Shown here: in pieces, positions 9,025 to 17,852 of the stretch
How positions within the stretch are numbered: position 1 is the stretch's first letter
Layout: the number at the start of each line of letters is the position of its first letter
Origin: Vibrio sp. SCSIO 43137
GTDB taxonomy: Bacteria; Pseudomonadota; Gammaproteobacteria; Enterobacterales; Vibrionaceae
NCBI RefSeq assembly: GCF_028201475.1
Contig: NZ_CP116383.1
Span: forward strand, 1,674,001 to 1,738,000
Direction of reading: 5' to 3'
Length of the DNA stretch: 64,000 bases
Position numbers and translations under genes: made by a program
Notes under the pieces: generated by a model
The model's input: the letters and a program-made list of their open reading frames with translations, nothing else
The model's database searches: none
What the model was told of the DNA's origin: nothing

Positions 9025-9246
9025 TCCGATGAAGACTATAGGAGAAAGACAACGCACCCTATTTGAGTGTTTTGTCTGCCGAAGAAGCACAGCGAAGTAA
9101 CTTAATTCGTTTAATCTTTCAGGTGCCGCACGCGCGGTGAGGACTGTAGTTGGAGGAACCTCTGGAGAGAACCGTTTAATCGGTCGCCGAAGGAGCAAGC
9201 TTGTTTATACAGGTCAAACTCTCAGGCAAAAGGACAGAGGAGTGGA
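9025..9246 (+). ncRNA. Tandem glycine riboswitch (two aptamers)
   Basis: Two glycine aptamers in series precede the symporter gene. The first runs from about 9031 (CTATAGGAGAAAG), through GCCGAAGAAGCA at 9078, to CTTTCAGGT at about 9116-9124. The second runs from about 9139, with CTCTGGAGAGAACCG, GCCGAAGGAGCAAGC at 9186-9200 and CTCTCAGGCAAAAGGAC near 9219-9235. The repeated order of GGAGA, GCCGAAG and CTCAGG-type segments is diagnostic of this class. Between 9247 and 9345 a hairpin (CTGGTGAT/ATCACCGG, about 9281-9300) sits before the AAGGGGA ribosome site and may be part of the switch. Glycine probably controls symporter expression. Confidence 0.93.
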
Positions 9247-9345
9247 AAGTTACAACCTATTTTTGCCCAATTTAGTTATATCTGGTGATCTATCACCGGT
9301 CTTTCCCTCTTCTCCTTAAATTTTTGTTTTATTAAGGGGAAAGCA

Positions 9346-10725
9346 ATGAATAATTTTCAATCTCTACTTCAAACCATAGACAGTTTTGTCTGGGGACCAC
9401 CACTACTGATTCTGCTGGTCGGAACCGGTGTTTACTTTACTTTTCGTCTGGGCTTACTTCAGTTCAGGCACCTGCCAACAGCGTTAGCTCTGGTTTTTTC
9501 CCGCTCGGATAAAAACAAAGGTCAGGGTGACGTATCCAGCTTTGCCGCTCTTTGTACAGCACTTTCTGCCACCATTGGTACAGGTAATATTGTTGGTGTT
9601 GCAACCGCAATTAAACTTGGAGGTCCGGGAGCACTGTTCTGGATGTGGCTTGCTGCCCTGTTTGGAATGGCAACTAAGTACGCCGAATGTCTGCTGGCGG
9701 TAAAATACCGTAAAACTGATGACAAAGGTCAGATGGTCGGCGGTCCTATGTACTACCTGCAGTACGGTGTCGGTTCTAAAGTTCTGGCAACCATGTTTGC
9801 GATTTTTGCCCTTGGTGTTGCCTGTTTTGGTATCGGTACCTTCCCACAGGTAAACGCCATTCTGGACGCCTCTCAACTTTCATTTGGTGTATCGCGTGAT
9901 GTTTCTGCTGTTGTACTGACTCTGCTGGTCGCATTTGTCACCATTGGCGGTATTAAATCTATCGCAAAAGTTGCCGGCAAAGTGGTTCCTGCCATGGCGG
10001 TGTTCTACGTTATCGCCTGCCTGATGGTTCTGGTAAGCAATGCAGATCAACTGCTGGCAGCCATTGAGCTGGTTGTGGTATCTGCCTTTACTTCTACCGC
10101 AGCAACGGGTGGATTTTTAGGTGCGTCGATAATGCTGGCAATTCAGTCTGGTATCGCCCGCGGTGTATTCTCTAACGAATCCGGTCTGGGTAGTGCGCCA
10201 ATGGCCGCAGCGGCAGCGAAGACCGACTCTTGTGTCCGTCAGGGTCTAATCTCAATGACAGGGACCTTCTTTGATACCATTATCATCTGTACCATGACCG
10301 GCCTTGCGCTAATTATGACAGGTGCATGGCAGAGTAATTACGCCGGCGCAGAAATGACCACCTACGCTTTTGAACTTGGCCTGAACTCCGATACTTTCGG
10401 CCCTATGCTGGTTTCTATCGGTCTTATGTTCTTCGCCTTTACTACCATTCTTGGCTGGAACTACTACGGTGAACGTTGTGTGGTATTCTTGCTGGGAACC
10501 AAAGCGGTGCTGCCGTACAAGATTATTTTCCTTGCTTTGGTGGCATCCGGCGCATTCCTTCACTTAGATATGATTTGGCTGATTGCTGATATCGTAAACG
10601 GGCTGATGGCGGTACCAAACCTGATTGGTCTGATTGCCCTTCGTCATGTAGTCATCGAAGAGACAAAACGATTCTTCGATATCGATACAGAAAGTGAAGA
10701 AGAGCTTTCCTTCCAGCACAGTTAA
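9346..10725 (+). CDS. Sodium:alanine/glycine symporter (AGCS family)
   Basis: Inner-membrane sodium-coupled carrier for alanine or glycine, 459 aa with about 11 hydrophobic segments. The AGCS signature is clear (GTGNIVGVATAIKLGGPGALFWMW near residues 78-101), followed by the conserved MVGGPMYYLQYG and FSNESGLGSAPMAAAAA segments. The start has a strong AAGGGGA ribosome site. The tandem glycine riboswitch in its leader supports glycine as substrate or signal, as known for similar Vibrio genes. A bidirectional terminator follows. Confidence 0.93.
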   Translation: MNNFQSLLQTIDSFVWGPPLLILLVGTGVYFTFRLGLLQFRHLPTALALVFSRSDKNKGQGDVSSFAALCTALSATIGTGNIVGVATAIKLGGPGALFWMWLAALFGMATKYAECLLAVKYRKTDDKGQMVGGPMYYLQYGVGSKVLATMFAIFALGVACFGIGTFPQVNAILDASQLSFGVSRDVSAVVLTLLVAFVTIGGIKSIAKVAGKVVPAMAVFYVIACLMVLVSNADQLLAAIELVVVSAFTSTAATGGFLGASIMLAIQSGIARGVFSNESGLGSAPMAAAAAKTDSCVRQGLISMTGTFFDTIIICTMTGLALIMTGAWQSNYAGAEMTTYAFELGLNSDTFGPMLVSIGLMFFAFTTILGWNYYGERCVVFLLGTKAVLPYKIIFLALVASGAFLHLDMIWLIADIVNGLMAVPNLIGLIALRHVVIEETKRFFDIDTESEEELSFQHS

Positions 10726-10741
10726 GGTTGAATAAGCAAGC

Positions 10742-10779
10742 AAAAAGGCCCGTCATTTTGTCAGTAACGGGCCTTTTTT
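10742..10779. terminator. Bidirectional terminator
   Basis: AAAAAGGCCCGT (10742-10753) pairs with ACGGGCCTTTTT (10767-10778), with A- and T-runs on both sides. It lies between the symporter gene and the convergent LysE-type gene. Confidence 0.9.
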
Positions 10780-10793
10780 ATTGGTGATAAGAA

Positions 10794-11435
10794 TCAGGTT
10801 GTCGGCGGTTCTTCCAAAATCAACTTAACGCCCAATGCAATCAGAACAGTACCTGTGATTCCTTCCATCCAGTTAAGAAAAGCGCTGTTCTTAATCAGTT
10901 TAGTGGCAGAGCCTACAGTACCGGCCAGAGCACACTGCCACGCCATGGAAATAACAAAGTGAATACCCGCCATGGTCAGAGACTGAATAAACGGCGAGTA
11001 ATTAGGGTCAATAAACTGAGGAAGAAAGGCCAGATAAAAAACCGCCGTTTTCGGGTTTAACACATTAGACAGAAAACCTTCACGCAGAGATCGTTTAGCA
11101 TCAAACTGTCTCTGCTGAGTCACTTCAACGTTAAGTTTATTGTTACCGCGGAATGTCGATTTTAATCCTGAAATGCCAAGCCAGATCAGATAAGCCGCCC
11201 CTATCCACTTCATCACCTGAAAAGCTTCAGCCGATTGCAGCAAAATAGCGGAAACCCCAATTGCCGAAAATGTTGCATGAACAAAAAGACCTGAACAGAT
11301 ACCCAGACTGGTAATATAGCCGTCCTTCGCCCCGGAACGGCTGGAATTTCTGATGATAACGGCGGTGTCCAGACCGGGAGTGACAGTAAGAATAGTTATG
11401 GCGATTAAGAACGCCTCAAAATTAACAATGTGCAA
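10794..11435 (-). CDS. LysE/RhtB-family amino-acid exporter
   Basis: Inner-membrane exporter of 213 aa with about six hydrophobic helices. The N-terminal family motif TPGLDT (residues about 19-24; usually TPGP) and the mid-protein NPKTAVFYLAFLPQF motif are characteristic. The start appears to be TTG at 11435, because AGAGG lies eight bases before it and the reading frame then gives the expected family N-terminus. Substrate is not predictable; relatives export threonine, homoserine, leucine or lysine. It is divergent from the M32 carboxypeptidase gene. Confidence 0.85.
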   Translation of the reverse strand: MHIVNFEAFLIAITILTVTPGLDTAVIIRNSSRSGAKDGYITSLGICSGLFVHATFSAIGVSAILLQSAEAFQVMKWIGAAYLIWLGISGLKSTFRGNNKLNVEVTQQRQFDAKRSLREGFLSNVLNPKTAVFYLAFLPQFIDPNYSPFIQSLTMAGIHFVISMAWQCALAGTVGSATKLIKNSAFLNWMEGITGTVLIALGVKLILEEPPTT

Positions 11436-11590
11436 AAATAGATCCTCTGTAATGCTTTCCCTTTATTCTCCTTATATCAACATTCCTTTGATAAACCAAT
11501 AGTTCCGGCAGCCTATTTACATGCCGATAATCTGAGACTTTACTGATTTCAGTGCTAAAATAGCTTTTTTTGCAAATGGAATAATAAGTT

Positions 11591-13072
11591 ATGCAGGCTT
11601 ATCAAAAGCTAACTGAGCATTCAAAAAAAATCTCACACTTTAATCATCTGGCTGCCATCTGCGGCTGGGATCAGGCCGCGGTTATGCCTTCAGGCGGTAA
11701 TCAGGCGCGCTCTGAAGCGATGGCCGAGCTTTCGGTTCATATCCATAAGTTAATGACAGAACCTCAATTGGCTGAGTGGTTCGATAAAGCAGAACAAGAA
11801 GAGCTTAACTCTGAACAGCAGGCAAGCCTGCGCGAATTAAAACGCGGCTGGCAACAAGCCAACGTATTACCAGAAGAACTGGTACAGAAGAAATCTCTGG
11901 CAGGTTCAAAATGCGAGCACGCATGGCGTAGCCAACGTGGCGAAAATAACTGGCAGGGTTTTGCTGAAAACTGGAAAGAAGTGGTTGCTTTATCCAAGGA
12001 AGAAGCAACGATTCGCGCTGAAGCATCAGGCCTTTCTGCCTATGACGCAATGCTTGATCTATACGAAGCCGGCACCAGCAGTGCTTCACTGAATACCCTG
12101 TTTGCTGATGTAAAACAGTGGTTACCGGGATTAATCGATCAAGTGATCGACAAGCAGAATCAGCAACAGATTCTTCTGCCGCAAGGCCACTACCCGGCGG
12201 CAAAACAGAAGGAGTTAGGCTTAGAAGTCATGAAGCTTCTTAAGTTTGACTTCACCCACGGCAGACTGGACGAAAGTGTTCACCCTTTCTGTGGTGGTGT
12301 GCCTCAGGATGTCCGTATTACTACCCGTTACGATGAAAAGGACTTTATCCAGTCACTGATGGGAACCGTACATGAAACCGGCCATGCCCGTTATGAACAA
12401 GGTTTGCCTAAGTCTCTGGCTGGTCTACCTGTTGGTGAAGCGCGCTCAATGGGTATTCACGAATCACAGTCACTGTTTTTCGAGATGCAGGTAGGCAGAA
12501 ACGACACCTTTATCAACCATCTGGCTCATATGGCGGCTAATGCGTTCGGTACTGAGAGTGACGCTGTTTTCTCCGCGGACAACTTTAAAAAGCTATACAC
12601 CCGGGTAGAAAAAGGATTTATCCGCGTTGATGCTGACGAGCTCACCTACCCTGCTCACGTCATTCTGCGCTATGAGATTGAACGCGACCTGATCAACGGT
12701 GTGATTGACTACAAAGACGTTCCTGAGTTGTGGGATCAGAAAATGCAATCTTATCTTGGCTTAACCACCAAAGATAACTATAAGAATGGCTGTATGCAGG
12801 ATATCCACTGGACAGACGGCGCTTTCGGCTATTTCCCTAGCTACACACTTGGTGCTATGTATGCAGCTCAGTTTATGGCGGCCATGCGCAAAACTGTTGA
12901 TGTAGAATCAGCGATCGCCTCGAAAGATCTTTCTCCGATCTTTAACTGGTTGTCTGAAAATATCTGGAGTAAAGCAAGCCTGCTGCAAACAGATGATTTA
13001 GTAAAAGCGGCGACAGGTGAAACTCTGAATGCCGATTACTTCCAGAAACATTTAACAAGTCGTTATCTATAA
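11591..13072 (+). CDS. M32 metallocarboxypeptidase
   Basis: Zinc- or cobalt-dependent carboxypeptidase (thermostable carboxypeptidase Taq family), cytoplasmic, 493 aa, the usual family length. The zinc site HETGH is at residues 261-265 and the downstream HESQS motif, containing the third metal ligand region, starts at residue 290. Both are intact. The C-terminal half carries the conserved IRVDADELTYPAHVILRYEIE and GxFGYFPSYTLG segments. It stands alone, with a hairpin downstream. Confidence 0.93.
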   Translation: MQAYQKLTEHSKKISHFNHLAAICGWDQAAVMPSGGNQARSEAMAELSVHIHKLMTEPQLAEWFDKAEQEELNSEQQASLRELKRGWQQANVLPEELVQKKSLAGSKCEHAWRSQRGENNWQGFAENWKEVVALSKEEATIRAEASGLSAYDAMLDLYEAGTSSASLNTLFADVKQWLPGLIDQVIDKQNQQQILLPQGHYPAAKQKELGLEVMKLLKFDFTHGRLDESVHPFCGGVPQDVRITTRYDEKDFIQSLMGTVHETGHARYEQGLPKSLAGLPVGEARSMGIHESQSLFFEMQVGRNDTFINHLAHMAANAFGTESDAVFSADNFKKLYTRVEKGFIRVDADELTYPAHVILRYEIERDLINGVIDYKDVPELWDQKMQSYLGLTTKDNYKNGCMQDIHWTDGAFGYFPSYTLGAMYAAQFMAAMRKTVDVESAIASKDLSPIFNWLSENIWSKASLLQTDDLVKAATGETLNADYFQKHLTSRYL

Positions 13073-13078
13073 CCTAGT

Positions 13079-13103
13079 GCGGGAACAGCCTGACTGTTCC
13101 CGC
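13079..13103 (+). terminator. Probable terminator after the M32 gene
   Basis: A perfect 10-bp stem, GCGGGAACAG (13079-13088) against CTGTTCCCGC (13094-13103), begins 7 bp after the stop codon. The following T-run is weak (TATAATT). Confidence 0.7.
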
Positions 13104-13120
13104 TATAATTCCATATCTAA

Positions 13121-13450
13121 TTAATTTAAGTCTTTGATGATTTGGTGCCGATATAGAGCACTAATTAAATCTTGTTTCGTATGCAAAATTAGCATCACAT
13201 AGGCTTTGTCATCGATTACTTCATAGAGACATCGATACGAACTCTCTAACCTTTCCTGAAACTTGATTCCGAAATCTAGCAACGTAGCGTTATATCTGTA
13301 CCGTTCCGGGTTTTCTGAGATAGCATCATAATTCCGATTTACTAAACCGTCAGTAAACGCTGCGACTTGCTGTTAGGAATGGTTCTCAACTGCAAGGGAT
13401 TCTATTTCCAACAAACAGTTAACCGCCATTTCAGTGAAGATGACTTCCAA
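13121..13450 (-). pseudogene. StbE/RelE-type toxin gene with one nonsense codon
   Basis: Directly downstream of the antitoxin, a frame from TTG at 13450 to a TAA at 13121-13123 encodes 109 residues resembling ParE/RelE-superfamily toxins (ISENPERYRYNATLLDFGIKFQERL, then CLYEVIDDKAYVMLILH and LYRHQI). It is broken only once, by TAA at 13373-13375 (codon 26), where a GAA or CAA codon would restore it. Everything after the stop is open and in frame, so this looks like recent inactivation by a single substitution. Restart at an internal codon would lack the N-terminal helix. Confidence 0.8.
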
Positions 13451-13453
13451 GTG

Positions 13454-13729
13454 TTAGCTCCTTGCTTCGCGAAGGCGTTCTAATACTTCTTTTTTTGAAT
13501 GAACCCTACCAGCAGAAACGTCTTCTTTGGCCATCATAGCTAACTTCAATAGCGCATTTGCTTGTCGCTCAGCATGAATAACCCGCTCTTCCTGTTCTCT
13601 TTCTTCCGCCGTTTGGATATACAGTTCAGCACTGCCATTTTTTGTTATAACGCAGCCACCTTTAAAGGCATCAGGATTACCAAGGCTATCTTTTGCTGCA
13701 CGTTGTGACATGGTATGAGTCTTATTCAT
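13454..13729 (-). CDS. Phd/YefM-like antitoxin of a type II toxin-antitoxin pair
   Basis: A 91-aa protein of the StbD/YefM/Phd kind. The N-terminal half is the DNA-binding fold (MSQRAAKDSLGNPDAFKGGCVITKNGSAELYIQT, split here: SQRAAKDS..., PVVITKNGxA-like segment), and the charged C-terminal helix would clamp the toxin. An intact antitoxin precedes the broken toxin frame by only 3 bp, the normal order for this class. Such antitoxins repress their own promoter. With the toxin disabled, it may persist as an anti-addiction antitoxin or simply be decaying. Confidence 0.8.
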   Translation of the reverse strand: MNKTHTMSQRAAKDSLGNPDAFKGGCVITKNGSAELYIQTAEEREQEERVIHAERQANALLKLAMMAKEDVSAGRVHSKKEVLERLREARS

Positions 13730-13915
13730 AGTGACCTCGCTAAAAGTTACACAAAAATTTTATGCCAACACTGTTTAGAGATCAAATATAGCCTCAATTT
13801 ATCCCTATCAGGTTAAATATATGGTTCACAAGATTATTGGTAACAAAGGCTGGCCTAGTTTCTGGTTCAGCCTTTATATAACGTAATCAAATTACGATCT
13901 GGCGTGATGACCAGT

Positions 13916-14656
13916 TTATATGGACAACTGATAAGCACAGATATTCACTGCGCTGGCAAGGTTTAGTGAGTCTATCTTACCGCTACCTGCGATAGTAAAA
14001 GGCTGAGCATTACAGTCGGCTAATGCTTGCTTAGGTACGCCACGGGCTTCATTACCAAACAGATAGCATTCATAATCAGAAAACTGGCAAGAGTTGACTT
14101 TATCCCCTTGCATATCCAGATAGGCAAAACGATCAAAGCGTTGATTAAGTTCAGTAAGCTCAATCCCTTGCTCTACAGGCAGATGAAAAATGGCACCCAT
14201 GCTAGAACGAACCACTTTAGGGTTATAGGGATCAACGCTGTTGTTACTTAATAGCAAGCGAAAGTGACCAAACCAGGCAAGGCTACGTAAAATGGTCCCC
14301 AGATTTCCTGGGTCCTGTACCTCATGTAAGTAGATGCAGCGCTCACCTTCTTGCAGAGGCGCGCTCTCTGTTTTAGCGGGTAAAGGAACGCAGGCGATAA
14401 TGCCTTGTGGCGTTTTAGTATCACTTAGTCCGGCCATCTGTTTCTTATTAATAACAGTAATCGAGTACGAATGAGTAAGCTGCTCTGCCCACGCCTGATA
14501 CTCTTCAGTTACATATAAAATGGTCTCTTTAAGATAGGGCTGCGTCTGCGCTGCTTTATCCAGCTCGAGGATCAGGTGTTCCCCTTCAACTAAATAGTGA
14601 CCAAATTGTTCACGATATTTTTTTTGATGCAGCTTCTTTGCATTATCCAGTTTCAT
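13916..14656 (-). CDS. TrmH/SpoU-family 2'-O-ribose RNA methyltransferase
   Basis: SAM-dependent, knotted methyltransferase of 246 aa acting on rRNA or tRNA. All three SPOUT motifs are visible: NLGTILRSLAWFG (motif 1), LFGNEARGV (motif 2) and SLNLASAVNICAYQL near the C-terminus (motif 3). An N-terminal substrate-binding region (KYREQFGHYLVEGEHLILE) resembles RlmB/TsnR proteins. I prefer the ATG at 14656. An upstream GTG frame extension to 14731 adds a basic segment not expected in the family. It is divergent from rlmE. The target nucleotide is unknown. Confidence 0.85.
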   Translation of the reverse strand: MKLDNAKKLHQKKYREQFGHYLVEGEHLILELDKAAQTQPYLKETILYVTEEYQAWAEQLTHSYSITVINKKQMAGLSDTKTPQGIIACVPLPAKTESAPLQEGERCIYLHEVQDPGNLGTILRSLAWFGHFRLLLSNNSVDPYNPKVVRSSMGAIFHLPVEQGIELTELNQRFDRFAYLDMQGDKVNSCQFSDYECYLFGNEARGVPKQALADCNAQPFTIAGSGKIDSLNLASAVNICAYQLSI

Positions 14657-14813
14657 ATATTGTCCGGTTTTATGTGGCTTGCTATTTCTTCGCCGGCGAT
14701 TGTACTCTTTTGTCCGGTAAAATGTCACCACCCCAACTCTGCAGATATTGGCAAATCAACAGGACACGATTACAATAGCGCTCCTTAAATTTTACCAATA
14801 TGGCGAATAACCT

Positions 14814-15434
14814 ATGGCACGTTCAAAAACCAGCAAAAAATGGCTCGATGAACACGTAAACGATCCTTATGTAAAAAAAGCTCAAGCCGACGGTTATCGC
14901 TCGCGGGCAAGTTATAAGCTAATCGAAATTAACGAAAAAGATCAGCTTATAAAACCGGGCGATATCGCTATGGATCTTGGTTCAGCACCGGGTGGCTGGT
15001 CGCAGATTGTTGCTCCTCTTGTCGGAGATAACGGTAAGGTTATCGCCTCAGATATTTTGCCTATGGATGGCCTGATGGGTGTCACCTTTATTCAAGGCGA
15101 CTTTACCGATGAAGCGGTTTACGAGCGTATTTTGCAAACCATCGACGGCAAAGGGGTTGATGTCGTTATCTCTGATATGGCTCCCAACATGAGCGGCGTA
15201 AAAACCACCGACCAGTACAGCTCAATGTATCTGGTTGAGCTTGCTCTGGATATGGCGCGTAATGTGCTTAAGCCGGGTGGCAACTTTTGCGCTAAGGTTT
15301 TTCAGGGCGTTGGTTACGAAGAGTATGTAAAAGATGTCCGCACTTCATTTAACAAGGTAATTATCCGTAAGCCTGCGGCTTCACGCCCACGTTCCCGTGA
15401 GGTATATGTGGTCGGCAAAGGATTTAAAGGCTAA
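14814..15434 (+). CDS. rlmE: 23S rRNA 2'-O-methyltransferase (RrmJ/FtsJ)
   Basis: Methylates U2552 of 23S rRNA in the ribosomal A loop, by homology to E. coli RlmE. The 206-aa protein keeps the catalytic K-D-K-E tetrad (K35, D121, K161, E196) and the SAM loop [11 protein letters not shown] at 54-64. In most gammaproteobacteria this gene sits just before ftsH. Here it is beside another RNA methyltransferase and a ferredoxin, so it could be a relocated gene or a second copy. A long stem-loop lies just downstream. Confidence 0.9.
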   Translation: MARSKTSKKWLDEHVNDPYVKKAQADGYRSRASYKLIEINEKDQLIKPGDIAMDLGSAPGGWSQIVAPLVGDNGKVIASDILPMDGLMGVTFIQGDFTDEAVYERILQTIDGKGVDVVISDMAPNMSGVKTTDQYSSMYLVELALDMARNVLKPGGNFCAKVFQGVGYEEYVKDVRTSFNKVIIRKPAASRPRSREVYVVGKGFKG

Positions 15435-15448
15435 CTCGGGTCAATTAA

Positions 15449-15507
15449 CTCCCCTTTTGCATCTATTTCGTTAAATTTATTTCCTTTAATAGATGTGCTG
15501 AGGGGAG
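15449..15507. repeat. Long stem-loop in the rlmE 3' region
   Basis: CTCCCCT (15449-15455) and GCATCTATT (15459-15467) pair with AATAGATGT (15488-15496, one G-U) and AGGGGAG (15501-15507), giving an interrupted two-part stem around a 20-base AT-rich loop. It lies 15 bp after the rlmE stop and is not followed by a clear T-run. It may stabilise or end the rlmE transcript. Confidence 0.55.
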
Positions 15508-15540
15508 AAATTTTACCTGACGTTTTTGATTTATTTTTCC

Positions 15541-15585
15541 GGCTTACTTTTCCAGCCTTTATTTTTCAAGCCTTTATTTTTCAAG
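15541..15585 (-). repeat. Three 15-bp repeats carrying three in-frame stop codons
   Basis: On the minus strand CTTGAAAAATAAAGG occurs twice in tandem (15585-15571 and 15570-15556), followed by a diverged third unit (15555-15541). The first unit encodes the last residues LEK and the stop of the ferredoxin gene. Because the unit is five codons, each following unit again reads LEK-stop in the same frame. Confidence 0.85.
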
Positions 15586-15897
15586 TAATGGACGTTTGTT
15601 CTCTACGCCATTCCACTCATCTGCATCTTCGGGTGCTGGTATTACCTCGGTAATATTAGGCCAAATCTTACAAAGTTCTGCATTAAGCTCAATAAACTCA
15701 ATCTGATCGGAAGGCACTTCCGTATCCTGATAAATGGCATCAGCCGCACATTCAGGTGCGCACAGGGAGCAATCGATGCAGATATCCGGATCGATCGCTA
15801 AAAAATTGGGACCTTCAAAAAAGGCATCGACCGGGCAAACTGCTACACAGTCGGAGTACTTACATTTGATGCAGTTCTCTGTCACTACAAAAGTCAT
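15574..15897 (-). CDS. fdxA: FdxA-type 7Fe ferredoxin
   Basis: Small acidic electron carrier, 107 aa, cytoplasmic. The N-terminal half has the 3Fe-4S/4Fe-4S cysteine pattern: C9, C12, C17 and C21 followed by P22, then C40, C43, C46 and C50. The C-terminal tail (about 60-107) without cysteines is typical of FdxA/Azotobacter-type ferredoxins. Partner enzymes cannot be deduced from the context, although a large FAD-dependent oxidoreductase is encoded divergently next door. The stop codon lies within a 15-bp tandem repeat. Confidence 0.88.
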   Translation of the reverse strand: MTFVVTENCIKCKYSDCVAVCPVDAFFEGPNFLAIDPDICIDCSLCAPECAADAIYQDTEVPSDQIEFIELNAELCKIWPNITEVIPAPEDADEWNGVENKRPLLEK

Positions 15898-16068
15898 TTA
15901 AACGCTATTTCTTCATTTATCGAGTGTGGCGTGATTTTAAAGAATACCCCTCAAAACACAAGTTTCTTTGTTAGTGATATCGTGTAAAATCCAACCCTTA
16001 ATTTCGTACTTCGATCTTATCCTGCCCTGACGGAAAGGCCGTCCGGCATATAAAAGAGACATTTATCT

Positions 16069-17670
16069 ATGCTACGTTTAACAGACATCAAACTGCCCCT
16101 CGATCACGATGAGCTTGCACTCGAACAAGCCATTCTGAAAAAACTAAAAATTAAAAAAGAGCGACTGTTGTCCTTTACTATGTTCAGACGTGGTTACGAT
16201 GCCCGTAATAACAAAAACATTCAGCTTATCTACACCCTTGATGTTGAGGTAGACAAGCCGTCAGAGCTTCTTGAAAAGTTTGCTGATGATCACCGCGTTA
16301 AAGAGACGCCGGATATGAGCTATAAGTTTGTTGCGCAGGCACCTGAGCAATTAGAGGAGCGACCGGTAGTTATCGGTTTTGGTCCTTGCGGACTATTCTC
16401 TGCCCTTATTTTGGCGCAGATGGGCTTTAAACCAATTGTTCTTGAACGTGGTAAGGCTGTGCGTGAGCGTACAAAAGATACCTTCGGTTTCTGGCGCAAA
16501 CAGCCACTGAATCCTGAGTCAAATGTGCAATTTGGTGAAGGCGGCGCTGGTACCTTCTCAGACGGCAAGCTTTATACCCAAATCAAAGATCCAAATCACT
16601 ATGGCCGCAAAGTCATTAATGAGTTTGTTGAAGCCGGTGCACCGGAAGAGATTCAATATGTGAGCAAGCCACATATTGGTACGTTTAAGCTGGTCGGCAT
16701 GATTGAGAAAATGCGGGCAAAAATCATCGAACTGGGTGGTGAAATCCACTTTAGTACCCGTGTCGATAAACTCGATCTTGTCGATAATCGGGTTCAGGGC
16801 CTGCATCTATCAAATGGTGAGTACCTGAAAAGCCGCCACGTTATCCTTGCTGTTGGTCATAGTGCCCGTGATACGTTTAGCTCACTGTATGAGCAAGGTA
16901 TCTATATGGAAGCAAAACCATTTTCAGTGGGCTTCCGTATAGAGCATGAACAGAGTGCTATTGACCGTTGCCGTTTTGGTGACAATGCGGGTCACCCTTT
17001 GCTGGGTGCCGCTGACTATAAACTGGTGCATCACTGTAAGAACGGGCGTAGTGTTTATAGTTTCTGTATGTGCCCGGGAGGAACTGTGGTTGCAGCCACG
17101 TCTGAAGAGGGGCGCGTAGTAACAAACGGTATGAGCCAGTACTCGCGACATGAACGAAATGCTAACAGTGCCATTGTGGTCGGTATCTCCCCTGAAGAGG
17201 ATTACCCGGGCCACCCGTTAGCCGGGATTGAGTTCCAGCGTAAACTGGAAGCCTTAGCCTTTAAAGAAGGTGGCGAAAACTACCATGCGCCAGCCCAGTT
17301 AATTGGTGACTTCCTGGCAGGGAAATCAAGTAAAGAGCTTGGGGAGGTTCAGCCGTCTTATACACCGGGTATAACCCTTGCTGATCTTAGTAAAGTAGTA
17401 CCGGACTATGTTACTGAAGCCATCCGTGAAGCGATTCCAGCGTTTGAAAAGAAAATCAAAGGATTCTCAAAACCGGACGGCATGCTGACAGGCGTTGAAA
17501 CCCGTACATCTTCTCCTATCTGTATCAAGCGTGGTAAAGATTTTCAGAGCATCAGTACCCCGGGTCTTTATCCTGCCGGTGAAGGCGCAGGTTATGCTGG
17601 CGGAATCCTGTCGGCAGGGATCGATGGTATCCGTGTTGCTGAAGCGGTAGCCCGCGCAATGACTGAGTAA
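16069..17670 (+). CDS. FAD-dependent oxidoreductase (COG2509-type)
   Basis: A 533-aa flavoprotein. An N-terminal extension of about 95 residues precedes the FAD-binding Rossmann motif (VVIGFGPCGLFSALI, about 101-115). The family-specific FGEGGAGTFSDGKLYT segment and the C-terminal FAD motif (STPGLYPAGEGAGYAGGI) follow. It matches conserved, uncharacterised bacterial FAD dehydrogenases of 530-550 aa. Substrate and electron acceptor are unknown. The divergent ferredoxin gene is a possible but unproven partner. A strong terminator follows. Confidence 0.85.
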   Translation: MLRLTDIKLPLDHDELALEQAILKKLKIKKERLLSFTMFRRGYDARNNKNIQLIYTLDVEVDKPSELLEKFADDHRVKETPDMSYKFVAQAPEQLEERPVVIGFGPCGLFSALILAQMGFKPIVLERGKAVRERTKDTFGFWRKQPLNPESNVQFGEGGAGTFSDGKLYTQIKDPNHYGRKVINEFVEAGAPEEIQYVSKPHIGTFKLVGMIEKMRAKIIELGGEIHFSTRVDKLDLVDNRVQGLHLSNGEYLKSRHVILAVGHSARDTFSSLYEQGIYMEAKPFSVGFRIEHEQSAIDRCRFGDNAGHPLLGAADYKLVHHCKNGRSVYSFCMCPGGTVVAATSEEGRVVTNGMSQYSRHERNANSAIVVGISPEEDYPGHPLAGIEFQRKLEALAFKEGGENYHAPAQLIGDFLAGKSSKELGEVQPSYTPGITLADLSKVVPDYVTEAIREAIPAFEKKIKGFSKPDGMLTGVETRTSSPICIKRGKDFQSISTPGLYPAGEGAGYAGGILSAGIDGIRVAEAVARAMTE

Positions 17671-17694
17671 CGATAAACAGCAAAAACAACATTC

Positions 17695-17721
17695 AAAAGG
17701 CCTGACATTGTCAGGCCTTTT
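17695..17721 (+). terminator. Terminator after the FAD oxidoreductase gene
   Basis: AAAAGGCCTGACA (17695-17707) pairs perfectly with TGTCAGGCCTTTT (17709-17721), followed by TT. Confidence 0.9.
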
Positions 17722-17852
17722 TCTGTGATGCACTTTTCTCAACAGAACTTGCATTAATAGCATTTTTTTTATTATTAACCTGCTTCATGATACCGATGGG
17801 CGCTGAATTAGCTTCAGCGTAATAATAACGATAACCTGTCCGGTACTCGCAA

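Noticed and set aside
9484..9876. 130-codon frame opposite the glycine symporter
   Set aside because: Antisense shadow of the AGCS gene; no start signal.
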